In this document: in pieces, positions 33,287 to 45,100 of the stretch | How the letters are laid out: each line of letters opens with the position of its first letter | Numbering within the stretch: the first letter of the stretch is position 1 | NCBI GenBank assembly: GCA_021234155.1 | Contig: JAJEKV010000062.1 | Span: 8,451,408-8,515,407 of the forward strand | Length of the DNA stretch: 64,000 bases | Direction of reading: 5' to 3' | Origin: Isoetes taiwanensis | Lineage: Eukaryota > Streptophyta > Lycopodiopsida > Isoetales > Isoetaceae | Translations under genes and position numbers: made by a program | Notes under the pieces: generated by a model | Databases searched by the model: none | What the model was told of the DNA's origin: nothing | What the model saw: only the letters and a program-made list of their open reading frames with translations

Positions 33287-35035
33287 CAGTGGCAGCCAGG
33301 GATCCCCATTTAGTCACGAGAACTAACCCCATTGAGTGCATGTGCAGTTAACCCGCAAGACAGTGGTCAAGTTGATGGTGGCAATGTAGCCGGGGATCAG
33401 GATTGAGTTCCAGAGCTATAAACTCTTGTATAATTGACCAGTGTTATGATGTATATATTGAGAATATTATGGATATTAAATCTTTAAGATTTTTGTTGTC
33501 TTTGATTTATAAGAATGGGTCATTCCCAATGGCAAAATGGAAGATTAAATTCTTCATCAATACTGTAACTTTTGTCAAGTCAAGATCCATTAGATCTAGC
33601 CTTAAGTTAGACAAGATCCCGAGTTGCCAGGAGGGTCAACTCAGCAGACTCGTCACATCAAATGGTAGTGATATTTGTGAAATAAAGGTGGCAAATCATA
33701 TTTCGGATTATAAGGTATTTAGTGTTTCTTGAACTGCTAAGTTGTATTAAATGCTTGGATTGCCTACTGCACATAAGGATATGAGCTGGCCAAGTTGTAA
33801 AGAGAGACTAGCATGAATATATTGGATGAGGCCCCAGTGATGCATAAACATGTTTATGAAGCACTGACACCCTGTGACGTGATGTCATGTGACAGATTAT
33901 TTGGGAGACTCATTGTTGTTTTGGGAGGAGATTTACTCCTATATATAGGATCATGTTGAGATCACCATAGATATGTGCATGATGAACCACAATTACAAAA
34001 GTAAACCATGACCATTTTTGCAAGCATCAAGTTGTGCTATCGACGGAAGTTGCATATATGGACTTTAAAGGCCAAATAAAAACACAAGCCAGGACATTAG
34101 CCCGACAATGCCGGACACATATTTATTAGTCTCTCTTTATGCACTTAATTAACTTTTTACTTGTCATATCCGACGAGGGGCGTGTATTGCTTCCTGATGG
34201 ATTGAGGGGCCTGGATTGAATCTTGGATCCATGCATCGGGATCTTTATCTGGTGATACTGTCGGCAGAAGCTCCAATTCGAGGCGCCACCCTCCTGGATA
34301 ATGTGATCCCAGATGGTGATGGACACAATGGAGGGCAGAGATACGGTGCCATAGATCGGCGGTTGCGATTGTCTGGAGCTACAACACGTGAGATAAGAAA
34401 GTCTTGATTCCAATGTCTAGTGGCACAATTGGCAGTCCCAGACTCCAAAATCTCAGATACTTGACGGATGGATAGGATGTGCCACTATTATTTGATGACG
34501 GAGATTGGCTTTAGATCCTCCGGGTCAGAATCCTCGCAGTCAGCGATTTCATCTGACAGGAAGGGATCCCACCTTCCGGGATAGCCTCCCTGCAAAACCC
34601 ATCCCCAAGATCTCATCCGGGGGATCCTGAAGTATGAGCAGACATGAAGGATGCATAGGGGTTATTGGGTAGCTAAAATTGAATGTGACTCCTTCCGCTG
34701 GGATCTGCCATGGGGGGATTCTGGAGGTGGGTTTCGCTGGGGCTGAATCCCATATTCCAGGATGGCCTTTGGGGATTTCGGAATCCTGAATCGGAAAGGA
34801 CGGCATAGATGCATCGAGCTTTGGCGGCATCAATTTCTTCAGACTGACCTAACTGGAGTCTGGTACGTTCTGACATTGACGCCAGCTTCGGCTTCGAAGT
34901 GGCCGCCTTGCATCGGAATCATACCAAAAGGTATCCCGCCGTGAGGGATGACTAGGATGTGACTCCAGATTAGGGAATACGTGGGAGGGATCCTGGAATG
35001 TGGAATCAAGGTGAGGGTTGAAATTTATCATCGCA
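33287..35035. other. non-coding stretch between LTR-like DNA and LINE copy 2
   Basis: No recognised gene. A promoter-like run TCCTATATATAGGATCATG at 33937-33955, itself a near palindrome, may be an LTR TATA region. Short overlapping frames at 34126-34448 and 34549-34876 on both strands match nothing known. A 34.5-35.0 kb block rich in GGATCC/GGAATCC words may be LINE 3' sequence of another family. Confidence 0.35.
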
Positions 35036-35699
35036 AATGACGACGATTTATTGGCCCAGTATGACACATGTCAGGCACGCCCCAACAGAGTAACGTGAGC
35101 GGGGTACAGGCAAGGGATTCTGGAGGCCGATTTCTTTCTGCTACGAAATCTGCCAGAATGGGGTACATGGAATTTATGTGGTGTTGATAATATGCCGTCT
35201 TGACCTGTTCAAGGATGTTGGCATCCCATAGCCTACTGAGAATGCATGCGTCAAGGTATTGTCTAAGACTGCGGCGATCTGCCTCCGTTTGCACTTAGAT
35301 GAACCTGTGTTTCTGCACATTCCATCTCGCCAGCCACTGAGCTCTCTTTTCCAGCCAGCAGGCTTTTAGGCGTTAAGGCCCCATTGCCATAGTGTAAGCG
35401 AGGTTAGGGAGACGAGTATCGTCCATGCTGACCACCTTCTGGAAGTAGACGATGTGTCTGTCAAGGGCCCCTCTTTGAAGAGGCAAGAAACCTGTTTTCT
35501 GCAACAGTATCTCGTATGGGACTGTGGACTTTACCCCCAGGGCCCGATGCCAAGAAAACTTTCTGCACCTGCTCCAAGTTATTCCAAGTGGCGAGGGAAA
35601 TCACTGGGCCCCAGACCTCGACCCCGTACAAAAGCACAGGTTCTACTAGCACCTTGAATAGGTGCGATTGGTGGGCCCAATCATACAGCTCTGCCTTGT

Positions 35700-36811
35700 G
35701 GCTATTGTTCTCCATTGCATAGAGTGCCTTTCAACCTGATGTAGCTCGCAGCCGGATGGAATTGTTCCAATTCATGGCCGACGGGAACTCCACCCCCAAA
35801 TATTTGAAAGCAGACACCACTTCAATATTTTGGCATGATAAGTGAGGATTGAAGGCCTTGGCTGGCGTGCGAGCGATACCAGAACTACCTTAGTTTTGGC
35901 TAAGTTGACGCGCATGTTAGTCACCTGGCAAAATGTGTCCAGGGCATCGAGATGGCGTTGCATGTCTGTCTGGATGTGTGCTAGGAGGTCCACATCGTCA
36001 GTATAGATCAGCTGCCTGATGATCTAGTGTAGGAGGTGAACCCCAGTGCCTCCATTGTCAGCGAGCCATCTCTCCAACTGATCAATATACAGGCCAAATA
36101 GTGTGGAAGAGAGAGGGCATCCCTGGCGGACCCCGATACTGCTCTCGAATAGTTGGCCCGCTCGTTGCAGCCGGCCGGTGCATACCTCATATAACCTGTA
36201 CACCGCGTTCTGCAGTTCGACAGGGGCGTCTAGCTGCTGCAACCTTGCTCACAGCATTTCTCGAGGCACAGTGTCAAAAGCCTTGGCGAAGTCTATAAAG
36301 CAGCAATACAGATCTTGCCGACGGTTCCTGCTGTCCTCAACCAGAGTCCGTAGTGTGAAGATATGATCTATGGTTGAGTGCCTCGACCTGAATCTTGCCT
36401 GTGTGAGTGCCCGCACTCCTGCTGCCTCTGGCCATCCGGTCAACTGCCGCTCGAGGATCCCGGCGAGGAGCTTTGCAGACACTGAGCTGATCATGATGGT
36501 TCAGTAATTGGCCGGGCAATACAGATCTCCTGTCTTGTAGATTGGGACAACCCTGCTAGTGGTTCATTGCGGGGGAAAACCTTCCCGCAATGCCTTGTTG
36601 AACATGTCGTTTAGTACGGTGCCATGGATGGTCCTGCCCACTTGAGTAACGCTGCCTGCATGCCATCAAGGTCTGGTGCTTTTCCATTGGCTAGACGTTG
36701 CAGCCCCTGCGATACCTCCGTCTCTGTGATTTCCAGTACTGAACCCTCCAAGGGGGTAATGCCGCCCGTGTACCCTCTGGGTTGTAGAGCTGTTGTAGGT
36801 ATTACCCCCAC
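35700..36811 (-). pseudogene. LINE copy 2 reverse transcriptase
   Basis: The pieces in order are GLQRLANGKAPDLDGMQAAL (36.75-36.65 kb) and an 81-codon frame (36494-36249) with RSRHSTIDHIF and FIDFAKAFDTVPREML. Next is a frame (36242-36024) with GVRQGCPLSSTLFGLYID, and then DDVDLLAHIQTDMQRHLDALD with NMRVNLAKTKVV (35993-35772). These are the standard RT blocks of fingers, palm and thumb. The catalytic box is YTDDVD rather than YADD, and several frame changes separate the blocks. No active enzyme. Confidence 0.8.
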
Positions 36812-37479
36812 TGGTCTAGAGTGATATTTACTGTGGGCGACACTGGCCTCCTGACTACTCTCCGCCAGAAGGTTCTGGGATGACGTTCTAGGAAGAACAT
36901 TTCTTGTTGATGGGCCGCAATGTACCTGGCCTTTCTAGCCTTACGAAAAGTGCGGTATTGCTTGATTGCATCCGAGCGTAGAGCAGGGTCTGTGACTTGG
37001 AGGATCCAGCGTTTACGTTCTTTGCACTCGGCATCGAACCACTGGTTACGCGGAAAGCCCATAGCTCTCGAGGTTTGTCGAGGGTGACTTCTCCTAAAAC
37101 ACCTCTCTGCGGCAGCCCCGAGGACGTCAATGAGCATGCCTGCCTTCTGCCCCAGCGTTGAGCATTGCGAGATGCTTGCCAGATCCTCCGTAAGATCTGG
37201 GAGTAAGTAGGAGCGCGCTCATAGTCCAGTCTGAGCTGGGGCATACGAGGAGGTGTTGGACAGGCGTCTGAAGCAACCTGCCAAGCCAGCTGCCAGTAGA
37301 GCAGCAGGTGGTCTGAGTCCACCTCCTCATCTGGCTGGAGGACGGCCACTGTACTAGTCCATTGCAAATCACTAGGTCAAAGATACTGCAGAGCAGCAAC
37401 AGCTGCCTCCCATAGCGCGAGACCTGAATGTCAGCTGATGCCCGTGGCTAAGCTTCTTCTGAAGGGCTCAGTTGTAACA

Positions 37480-37925
37480 CATAATCTCTGAGAGGGTCAA
37501 ATCTCATCGGTTGTTCCGTGCCAGTGCGGGCATTGAAGTCTCCAACGAGCATGACCCTACCCTCCTGCTTGTGCTGCTGTATGCCATCGTATAGATCGAC
37601 ATAGGGCTCCAGCCTATCTACACCTGGATGGTTGTGATAGAAGTTGCTTTGTTATGTTTGTCGGTCTTGCACAGGGAAACTGACTGTGCCAGGGCTGTCC
37701 GGTAGTGGCAGGCGACCCCTCCGTGCCCCCGCTTTCCTGTGCATTCGTTGAAGACATAGTAGCGATGGTATCCTGGCAAGTCGGGTAGTCTATATGTCCA
37801 GCATGCTCCCATGTTTCCATGAGGAAGATGAGGTCCATATCGGCGGCAACTGAGTTGAGACTGTCACCCTTCTGCCATGGAAAGCCCCGACAATTCCAAG
37901 ATACCATGCGCAGGCACAATCCCTA
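37480..37925 (-). pseudogene. LINE copy 2 endonuclease start
   Basis: A 101-codon frame (37919-37614) begins MCLRMVSWNCRG, the typical first strand of apurinic-type LINE endonucleases, followed by MDLIFLMETWEH. A second piece near 37550-37520 encodes VMLVGDFNAR, the catalytic GDFN segment. A frameshift near 37800 and stops interrupt the domain. The frame begins eight codons from the insertion site of the neighbouring TIR element. Confidence 0.75.
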
Positions 37926-37972
37926 TTGACCCGGTGCTTCGATCGGCTCCCGAAATTAAGTCCAGGAGCCAG

Positions 37973-38192
37973 CCGGGTTCGCCCAAGCGAACCCCGAAAA
38001 TTCGCCCAGGCGAACCCGTGGGATTCGCCCAGGCGAACCCGCCATCTTGACGTGGCGTCTGCGTGGCACTACCTACCGGGTTCGCCCAAGCGAACCCGAA
38101 CCGGGGTTAGCCACCGTGCGATGTCAGTGCATGTGCCGGATTCATACGAGCATTTAATACCCCCCTGCCGGGTTCGCCCAAGCGAACCCACC
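37973..38192. repeat. palindrome family B, left subterminal cluster
   Basis: Five hairpins based on GGGTTCGCCCAAGCGAACCC, some with TTCGCCCAGGCGAA, lie at about 37975, 37997, 38021, 38079 and 38169. The central two bases vary (CA/AA/AG). Three are spaced only about 22 bp apart. Confidence 0.85.
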
Positions 38193-39082
38193 GGCGGGGG
38201 GCAACACTCGGTCCCCAGCTTTGTTCTCTCAAACTTTTCTTCAAATTTTCGTTGAAAAGGGCAAAAATGTATGTCGGAATCGAGGCATTAGGCCTTCTGG
38301 GAGTGCCAGGATGAAAAATCATTTTATTAACAAGGCCTTGATTATAGATTCATGCATTTTTACAAAAGGCCGTTCTAATTCATTTGGCCACCCCGTTTCA
38401 CTTAGGACAATTTGAATACTCGAAAACCGAAGCTTCAGATGGCAACAAAAACCGATCTAACATCGATCCAAAAGATTTGTATACCGTAACCCGCCATCCC
38501 CGTATCCCGATATGTGAGCTCGAAATTTGCATAATCCAAAGATTATGCTTTCTAGATTTCTTGCCCATGCAAAATAGGGATAAAGATTCACAAAGAAAGG
38601 GGACTCGTTTCCGAAAAGAAATTTTAACAAATTGTGGCATAATAGATGATGCTATATCTTTCCTAAAAACGGCTCTAGAAGGCGGATATGTAGACGACAT
38701 AACATCCGGCTCTATTGTCGCATACTTACCTTAATTTTTGTCGATTATGCTCAAGAAGTGATGCTCGATATTTTTCATTCTTGGAAGTAGCATCATCCAT
38801 ACTTTGTAGCTTTTGTAGCCGCTAAGAATTTTCGTTTCCGACCAAAATCGGGTTGATTTCTCGTGGCGTGATAATAAGGAAGGATGTTGTTGACGATCCA
38901 TTCATCGTAAAAGCTTTCTGGCGGTAGAAATTTCTCGGCAGATCTTCATTTCTCACCATTACTGTGCACTTTTATGCCGCTCTCGGGCGGGTTAAGCGTT
39001 TAACCCCGTAGGCCGCATTGGTCCCACGCGCTTGACTCCGACCCACGCCCGATCCTCGCCACCGACACTTAATCAGCGGTTT

Positions 39083-39198
39083 GGGTTCGCCTTAAGCGAA
39101 CCCTAAGAAGAATGCCATGCGGACATCATACATGAGCAACCGCCATGCCACGCCCCCGCGGGTTCGCTGGCGACTTTGGGTTCGGCCGGGCGAACCCA
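39083..39198. repeat. palindrome family B, right subterminal cluster
   Basis: GGGTTCGCCTTAAGCGAACCC-like copy at about 39083-39103, and further forms GGGTTCGCTGGCGA and GGGTTCGGCCGGGCGAACCC at about 39158-39197, just inside the right TIR. Confidence 0.8.
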
Positions 39199-39249
39199 CT
39201 TGGCATGTTGGCTCAATTTCGGGAGCCAATAAAGGGGGCGCTATTGACC

Positions 39250-40078
39250 TGCCCGGAAAAGAGATGGGAGTTTCTTTTTAATAGTGGGACTAATTTTAAA
39301 GGGGGGCCTAGGCCATAATTGTAATCCCGACCATTATCAAAAATTAATTTGTACAATTAAACCTTATCTCCCCTTTTTCGACGGCTCTTGCTCTTTCTCC
39401 TCCGCCTTTTTTCTTAGTTCCGGCGGGCCGCTGCCGAGCTCAAATCCGTCGATCCGCGCCTCAAACCCTAAAAAAAATCGACTGGGTTCTGCTTGTTCAG
39501 GAGTATCAGAGCTCTTATTAGGTTTTTCGTGCTTTTTGCAGCTTCAAGTCCGTTCTATGGCAATCCCCAACTTCGGTTTATCTTACCGTTCTTTCTGCAG
39601 CTAAAAGTTCTTCTCTAAGTTGCATGGCTGTCGTGAGGTGGCTCTAGAATCCTGGATATCTCTGGCTGGGTTTTAGAACATGCCGAGGGTTTTGCTTAGG
39701 TCGCTTCATCTAGAACGGAGATAACTACCCTGGGTTGTTGCCGTAACAGTATATGAGCTCAACATATTTCAGGGTCTCCAGAACGCGGCATAAGGGCTGA
39801 GTTTTATTGTTGCTTGGCCGCTTCTGCCTTCTAAATTAGGTATTTGGGGACGTTAACTGGTTTTTTTTCTACCCAGTGCCATATAGTTTTTAGGGGCTCT
39901 AAGCCAAAACGGGGAGTCTAGTGGTGCAGTTTGACAGAAGCATTTTGACAGTCAGAGTTTAAGACATGGTTGGCGAATTGCAAGAGATAGATGGGTGGAA
40001 ACTAATGGTTCTGGATCTTAGAAGTGGATGATATAGAGGATCAGATTTATAGAACTGAAATATCTATATTGTTATGTC
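39250..40078 (+). promoter_or_regulatory. presumed promoter and 5' leader of the TRB gene
   Basis: No frame of note. A pyrimidine-rich stretch at about 39370-39410 (TTCGACGGCTCTTGCTCTTTCTCC) looks like a plant core-promoter or leader Y-patch. Transcription start and any leader intron cannot be fixed from the sequence. The 1.3-kb TIR element ends at 39240, so the upstream region is short before transposon DNA begins. Confidence 0.4.
39463..39471 (+). promoter_or_regulatory. telobox AAACCCTAA upstream of the TRB gene
   Basis: AAACCCTAA lies in the presumed promoter or leader about 0.6 kb before the TRB start codon. In plants this short telomere-like box is a binding site of TRB/SMH proteins themselves, so autoregulation is possible. 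The match is exact, but a 9-mer of this kind is common by chance. Confidence 0.45.
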
Positions 40079-41750
40079 ATGGGGGCTCCAAAGCAGAAGT
40101 GGACAGCAGAAGAGGAGGCAGCATTAAGGGCAGGAGTAGAGAAATATGGGATTGGCAAGTGGCGGGCCATTCAGAAAGACTCAATACTTGGACCATGCTT
40201 GTCAACGCGTTCCAATGTTGATTTAAAGGTTTGTAACTTGTTTTCTTAGGCTTGCTAAGAGCATTCTCTAGTTTTATTTCGAGTATTTTTTCAACCAGCA
40301 GCCTTATGAAAGTTCCCATGTCTTTGAAACATTTGTTTGTTAAGGCTACGTTTCAAGATTTGATGTTAGCATGGTAGCTACTGTGTTACTCATAGAGGCT
40401 ATTCTGGTGGAATGCTATGATGGCAGGACAAATGGAGAAATATAAGTGCTAGTCAAAATGGCGGTGGATCAAGATCTGCATCAAAACCATTGCTTTTAAC
40501 TGGTGGATCAGGCTCGATGAAGATGGAAGATGCTTCCTTGTCAGATGGTCAATTTATTGACGCACCGCCCCTAGCAGTTGCAGAGCCTGAAACAACAGAG
40601 AAAAAGTCCCTGGGCTTGAGGTATATATATAGTTAGTTTTAAATTCAGTTAAGTACCCATAATCATTAGTTTAAGGCATTAAAAGAAACAATTTGTCTAA
40701 TGTAATTACTAACATAATAAATCTGTTACTGTGCTTTAATATCCAACAAAGCGGGGAGGAAACATTCAGCAAGATCAATTAGCTTGCCATCTTTCATGTT
40801 ATTGTGAACGTTCTCCTGTTGCACAAACAAGGATTAAAGAAATCAATGCTTGTCATTCATTGTCTATATGCATCTATAGTTTTATGTTCAATTAACTTGC
40901 ATACTTGTGTTTGTAGGTATGACCACTTAATTATTGAAGCAATCACAATGCTCAATGAACCATATGGCTCAAATATATCTACTATTGCAACTTTTATTGA
41001 GGTACAGGTTTTTGATCACGAATGCTAGTTGACTTTTAGCTATTTAATTGTTCAGAATAAATTAGTTATTTTTACTGCAGGAGCGAAATGCAGTCCCATC
41101 CAATTTCCGTAGACTCTTGAGCACCAAGCTGAAATCCCTAACACTTCAGGGGAAGTTGTGTAAGGTGCTTATGTTTGTCATTGGTATATAGTTTACATAT
41201 ATATTGCATAACCTTAATGCTTTTTCTTCTGCTTTACAGGACCAACAACAGAATTATAAGATAAATAACGGTGATTTGCCACTGGACTTCCAACCTGATG
41301 GCTTATCACCTGATATGAAATCTAGGAAAGGTTCACAATTGTCTCTTGAGGAGGGAGTCATGCAAGTGCCAAAGACTTTAAGGGACCATCATAAGAAGAT
41401 TAAAACTGATACAGGACACAAGAAGGCCAAGATTGAGATAGAATCAAGACATTTAACTGCAGAAGCGGCTGTGAAAGCTGCAGTACAAGCTGTTGCAGCA
41501 GCAGAAGCCGCTGCGGCAGCAGCTGAGGAAGCTGCTAGGATAGCTGACAAAGCAGAAGCTGATGCTGAGAGAGCCGAAGCAGCTGCAGAGGCTGCTGCAT
41601 TAGCAGCAAGACCACCGAAGAAAGGTAAGAGTATTTTTGGCACGTTTCCTGTGTCACAGCAAAAGCAATGACATTGATCTTTTCGTTCCTGTCTTTTTTA
41701 TAGGTGTACGCACTGCGCCTCCAGCACAAGGGGTTATTGTCACTGTGTAA
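40079..41750 (+). CDS. TRB: single-Myb-histone / telomere repeat-binding protein (TRB), six exons
   Basis: Exons 40079-40228, 40427-40620, 40917-41001, 41081-41164, 41240-41624 and 41704-41750 join in frame, all with GT-AG introns, to encode 314 residues. TRB proteins bind telomeric and telobox DNA and recruit chromatin complexes in the nucleus. The N-terminal Myb (residues about 5-58) starts [16 protein letters not shown] and spans the first intron at the telobox signature [12 protein letters not shown] linker H1/H5 globular domain follows (about 115-180: [12 protein letters not shown], then [16 protein letters not shown]). The C-terminal third is an Ala/Glu coiled coil (about 225-290), the dimerisation region of the family. 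Length and domain order are normal and no break is seen. The start is the first Met before the Myb. Confidence 0.93.
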
Positions 41751-42050
41751 TGTGTCTGTCGTAAGAGGTCGTCTTCAGCAATTGCCAGTTTGGACTGTAA
41801 TGCCAGAGATTTGCCATTCTATTGTATAGGCTGAAGTTCCCAAATATCCTGCCAACACTAAGCCACTCTCACACCATCCGCCAGTTACTGTGTCTCATGA
41901 TTGTTCTCTTGTTGGTATGATTGTGGCAAATTTCCTGTAAATTTTGGAGAAGCATTACATGGCTTCAATTGCAGGTTCTGGGAAATATTCAGCAGTCATT
42001 AGTGCTTTGGACAGGATCCCATTGGATGTAATGGGCTAATTTTTTAATCC

Positions 42051-42056
42051 AATAAA
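42051..42056 (+). terminator. AATAAA polyadenylation signal, TRB gene
   Basis: AATAAA lies 300 bp after the TRB stop codon in a T-rich context. A following 42120-42235 stretch contains two copies of AGAAGGAAGTGGCTGAAT...CTTGTCCCGTTCTAA about 64 bp apart. Confidence 0.5.
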
Positions 42057-42109
42057 CGTGTACACTACTCCATTTGGTAGTTTGCTTATAAATTCGTCCA
42101 CAACTGTTA

Positions 42110-45100
42110 CAGAAGGAAGTGGCTGAATTCAGCCCACTTGTCCCGTTCTAACTGTTGCAAATACTTAATCCATAATTGTTCTAGAAGGAAGTGGCTGAAT
42201 TTCCTACTTGTCCCGTTCTAAATTATGCTGTATCTCTTTATGGATGTCACGACTGTTCAAAGGTTGTAGTTTGAGACTTTTTAGCACCGAATATAGTATA
42301 AAATAGAATAGAATTGGTTTTTTTCATGAAAACCAAAACATCTAACCAGCGGCTTGAGAGGTCCCCTTATTATAAATTTTTTTCCGTTGATGTTCACAAT
42401 ATTCCTTGACATGCTTCCTCACATTCTCCACCGTCCACTCAAAACTTCTATGGGGTCAAATTGCATTTTCCATGTCATCATATGATTTGTAACCCTTGTG
42501 AGAAGTCAACATACAAATCAAAACTCATCTATTGTTCTCAAAGGTCATGCAGACAAATGAATTAAAAGTGGTCTCAGGAAGATTCAAGACAAGATCAACT
42601 AGGCCTTATCCAAAACAAGCATGTAGGTGATCAACTAGGCCTTATCCAAAACAAGCATGTAGGTTGTATCTACCAAACTCAGCTCAAAACACATGAAACA
42701 AGAGAGCAGCAATGCACCGATCTTACCAAGAGACATTCTCTCAAAGTAGTGCTAAAGAAGGGAGCCATCAGGGTGATTCATTTTATGTGATGACAAGGTG
42801 TACATACAAATGTTGACCCACCGATAAGATTCAACATGATTGATATATTACATTCGTGTGTTCAGACAACCCACCCGAGCCTTTGCCATTTGCCATCTCT
42901 TAATGCGATTGAACACCCTACCTAGCTCCAAGTAGCTAAATGACAATATTTTTTGTGCTTGTATTAATCTACTTAATACATATTCTTTCAGGAACACCAA
43001 TTCATTTTTGCAATACGCATCATAAAAAGTTAATCCAATAACACGTGTACTCAACCACAAAAGGTGCCCTCATCAACAAATAAATCCATTTCTTTTTTCT
43101 ACTCCAGCAATCTTAGGGATCAAGGCGCATAATCACACACACTTGACATGAAACCAATACGTTAATATGACATGCAACCAGTTCACCACGTTCTTGTGAT
43201 CAAGGGCATCCCCAGCAACCACCTCTATAATGCCTATGCACTCGAATCCATCAAAATTGATGGTGATGGATTTTGGTCCAGCATTCCCATCCTCTAAAAA
43301 ATAGTTAGCAAGGCATCTCAAAGCAAGGTGCTCGTATTTAGCACCAGAAAGTGATTTTGTGCAAAGCACATAGAAGATAGGATGATCTACACCATCTACT
43401 TACGAGAACAATAGCTGCATACAAAGGGAAACCATACATGTTTGTCTTAAATGTTGAGTTGAGTCAATTGTTGTCCAGATGATTAAAGCATTGCATTGTC
43501 TTGAATCGCACATATCCAGAGACATCTATTTGGGTCAGAACTATACGTATTGTATGGCTAATGATAGATGACATTCTTGAAATGCCTTCAGTCGTCCATT
43601 TTATCCTCGACAATATTCCAATCAGTACCTAGTCTTCCACCTATAAACATGCAAATCTGTTCATCTTATGATTGTTATTAATTTGCTAATAAAAAAAACG
43701 TGGCAACCTAGATTGCACTTACCAACAATCATTAGCTGGTAGTTGAGCTGCCAAATATCCTCATGTGACATTGAAAATGATATTGAAATTTGTCGACAAG
43801 GTTGCATATGTATTCTTTTCATGGCTTTCTCCTTCTTCACGGCTACATCTTGCATAGGGCATTAGACTGCATAGGCAAGACTTTGGGCTAACTAGAAGTC
43901 TGCTTTGTTAAATATGATAAAGCAAGCTTATAGTCATGAAAAGATGTTTTGCTTACAAAATGTGCCCACTCTGCATTCATTGCAAACTGCCTTGAACGGT
44001 GTAGATAAAGTAGTAATTGTTTTAAGAGTTGCTAATGTCATCTGAAGATAATAGAGTGGAGCTAGAAGAGACAAACAAGGAGGCTGCACGACTTAGACAA
44101 AACCTAGCATGCTACATCCAATGCTTCCAACTACAAAATGATCCCTTCAAAAATGCTCCTATCTGTTTAACATGGTCTTGGAAAAACTTGTGTATCCAAA
44201 GTTTTGCCTGTGCTTTCTTTGTGGGACAGAGGTTAAACTGCAAATGATAAATATAGTGACTAGTCAGAACAAAAACTAAAATGCCTCTAACAACGTCCTG
44301 GTAGGAAAAATACTACAACAAAGCTTTTGAGCAGATGGCTTTCAATTTCGTGGTTTTTGCACATTTTTAATCCATATGTGTTGAGACTATGAGAAACGAA
44401 ATTTCATCCCACCTAAGTGGATTTTATGTTTTGGAACTTATTAGTTGTATTATTTTTCTCTACACTCATGGAAGTTCCAGAAGACAGATTGCAATCATTA
44501 TCCATGATTTATAACGAAGAAAATTCCTTGCTAGACTAAACGACCACTTTGTTTCGAGTTAACTAACGAGAATGGAGGAAAACCATTAGATTTAGGTTAG
44601 TTTTATACTGGCTGGATCTAATAGTTTTTGCTTTTCGAAAAGAATTGCCGCAAATCCAGCTCTCATGCTTATAGCTGTAGACATCTTATTGCTTAGTTTG
44701 CTCCATGAGAATTCATTCCAGTAGATCACCTGGTGTCTTGATCCACAAAGAATGAATGTGGTGCAAAGGTTCTAATGCAGAACCACATGCACTAAACTTC
44801 TTTGCTCTCAAAGTTCTCCATAGAGACAGGATTGAACAACACAAAAACCATCAGTTTTCAGTGGAACAACTTTGAAAAACATATAGCTCAATACCGTCTC
44901 TATTGATATAAGGCGGGATTTCTATCATTTAAACAGTGGCTATGGAGGGAGGATTCTTGGGCAATGATAGACAATATGATACATTAAAAGCTGGATGAAA
45001 TTGTAGATCATGGCCAAAAATTTATATTTTTAGCATTTGTGCAGGGCTTAGCAAAGAGAGGAGCGATCTGGTTCTAGTTGAGATAGTATTTATGTCGCAA

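Larger units (their letters stand above)
35040..37931 (-). mobile_element. LINE retrotransposon, copy 2
   Basis: Same family as copy 1 (0.5-5.8 kb), opposite strand. The order from the high end is the endonuclease start at 37919 (MVSWNCRGFPWQKGD...), the linker (37367-36802), RT blocks (36811-35760) and the connection domain (35715-35461). The last piece, at 35294-35028, reads DRRSLRQYLDA..LSRLWDAN, also present in copy 1 near 5150-5210. The Cys/His end and the hexamer tail are missing: similarity stops near 35040. It is also truncated at its 5' side, where it meets the 1.3-kb TIR element at 37932. Stops and frameshifts are fewer than in copy 1. Confidence 0.8.
37932..39240. mobile_element. 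1.31-kb non-autonomous TIR element with 9-bp duplication
   Basis: The ends are 29-bp imperfect inverted repeats (20 of 29 matching), with the core GGCTCCCGAAATT inverted as AATTTCGGGAGCC. They are flanked exactly by CTATTGACC at 37923-37931 and 39241-39249, a perfect 9-bp target duplication. Nine-bp duplications are typical of Mutator-like elements, which is the inferred class. It encodes no recognised transposase. A 116-codon plus frame (38384-38734) of unknown nature lies in its AT-rich middle. Both subterminal regions carry the GGGTTCG palindrome family. Confidence 0.8.

Noticed and set aside
31000-34070. A complete LTR retrotransposon
   Set aside because: No second LTR, and no gag, RT or integrase frame is visible; only LTR-like words and a primer-site-like motif.
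41389-41643. Ala-rich minus-strand frame
   Set aside because: Mirror of the Ala/Glu coiled-coil exon of the TRB gene.
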